A model generated the notes under the pieces. The model ran no database searches, had not been told where the DNA came from, and saw nothing but the letters and a program-made list of their open reading frames with translations. From Mageeibacillus sp. UBA1257 (GTDB lineage Bacteria > Bacillota > Clostridia > UBA1212 > UBA1257), in assembly GCA_002308775.1 (NCBI GenBank), contig DBVT01000071.1, positions 1 to 6,457 on the forward strand: a DNA stretch of 6,457 nt. Direction: 5' to 3'. A program made the position numbers and the translations under genes. This document shows, one piece after another, positions 6,000-6,457 of this stretch (positions are counted from its first letter, which is position 1; the number at the start of each line of letters is the position of its first letter).

Positions 6000-6457
6000 G
6001 TGGCAGAATATGTGATAATCGGAAACGGCATAGCCGCAACAGGTTGTATAGAGGGCATTCGAAGCGTCGATAAAGAAGGGAAAATCACCGTCATATCGGG
6101 AGAAGACCATCCTGTGTATGCGCGTCCTCTCATTTCATATCTTCTCGAAAATAAAACGGATCCCGTGAGGATGAATTACAGAAGTCCCGATTTTTACGAG
6201 AAAAACGGCTGCGATGTTTTTTACGGCAGAACAGCTGTTTCGATAGACCCCGAAAGTAAAACCGTAACGCTGGATGACGGGCGGAATATTTGTTATACAG
6301 ATGTTTGTGTAGCGTCCGGTTCTTCCCCGTTCGTGCCTCCTTTCGAAGGACTTGAAAGCGTGGAGAAAAAGTTTTCATTTATGACTCTCGACGATGCGCT
6401 GGGCCTTCAGAGATCCGTGACAAAGGATTCCAGAGTGCTGATCGTCGGAGCAGGTCT
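6000..6457 (+). CDS. FAD-dependent pyridine nucleotide-disulfide-type oxidoreductase (N-terminal part, runs off the right edge)
   Basis: The first 152 codons of a flavoprotein of the NADH oxidase / nitrite reductase / rubredoxin reductase-like family. The start is a GTG at 6000, preceded by GAGAGGTGA, which overlaps the end of the upstream gene. The N-terminus EYVIIGNGIAA (3-13) is the FAD-binding beta-alpha-beta motif GxGxxA. YARPLISYLLE follows, typical of this family. VASGSSPFVPPFEG is the second FAD-contacting segment (ATG-like motif). VLIVGAG (146-152) is the start of the NAD(P)-binding GxGxxG, where the window ends. Family members are about 400 residues, so more than half is missing. 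Given its place in the operon it probably acts as the NAD(P)H-oxidising subunit of glutamate synthase, a job done in other bacteria by the unrelated-length GltD. Cofactor preference (NADH or NADPH) cannot be judged from this fragment. Confidence 0.9.
   Translation, partial: MAEYVIIGNGIAATGCIEGIRSVDKEGKITVISGEDHPVYARPLISYLLENKTDPVRMNYRSPDFYEKNGCDVFYGRTAVSIDPESKTVTLDDGRNICYTDVCVASGSSPFVPPFEGLESVEKKFSFMTLDDALGLQRSVTKDSRVLIVGAG

Noticed and set aside
5490..6378. Minus-strand open frames opposite the Fe-S protein and flavoprotein genes
   Set aside because: They run antisense across the cysteine motifs and the FAD-binding motif of the real genes and show no protein family features.

Overview
The window is the nitrogen-assimilation locus of what is most likely a clostridial (Firmicutes) bacterium. 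The pointers are strong Shine-Dalgarno sites (GGAGG-type), near-consensus sigma-A promoters, leader terminators used as regulatory devices, a type III glutamine synthetase, and a split 'archaeal-type' glutamate synthase. The exact genus cannot be told from the sequence alone.

Layout. Two divergent transcription units leave a 372-bp intergenic region (2583-2954). Leftward (minus strand) run a complete glutamine synthetase III gene (486-2582) and, 42 bp further on, the 5' part of an ammonium transporter gene (amt, 443 down to the window edge). Rightward (plus strand) run a class II glutamine amidotransferase subunit (2955-4049), the FMN/Fe-S synthase subunit (4049-5554), a ferredoxin-like protein with 16 cysteines (5565-5993) and the 5' part of an FAD/NAD(P) oxidoreductase (6000 to the window edge). 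The rightward genes are separated by -1, 10 and 6 bp, so they almost certainly form one operon.

How the genes work together. Amt brings in ammonium and GSIII fixes it onto glutamate using ATP. The amidotransferase subunit releases ammonia from glutamine, and the FMN subunit uses it to turn 2-oxoglutarate into glutamate. The 16-Cys protein and the flavoprotein probably deliver the electrons. The window therefore holds a near-complete GS-GOGAT cycle. No GXGXG-domain subunit (the third piece of the usual alpha chain) is visible; it may lie beyond the right edge.

Regulation. Both units start at promoters with a perfect TTGACA box and a 17-bp spacer, and each has terminator-like RNA hairpins between promoter and first gene. 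The GSIII leader has two hairpins, each with a 6-nt loop, built on an exact 18-bp direct repeat. The gltB leader has one long hairpin followed by six T. All three begin with GCAA(A/C)GGCGT and end with GGCGC or GGGCGTC plus T-rich sequence. This looks like a shared termination/antitermination switch for nitrogen genes and is the part of the window most worth study.
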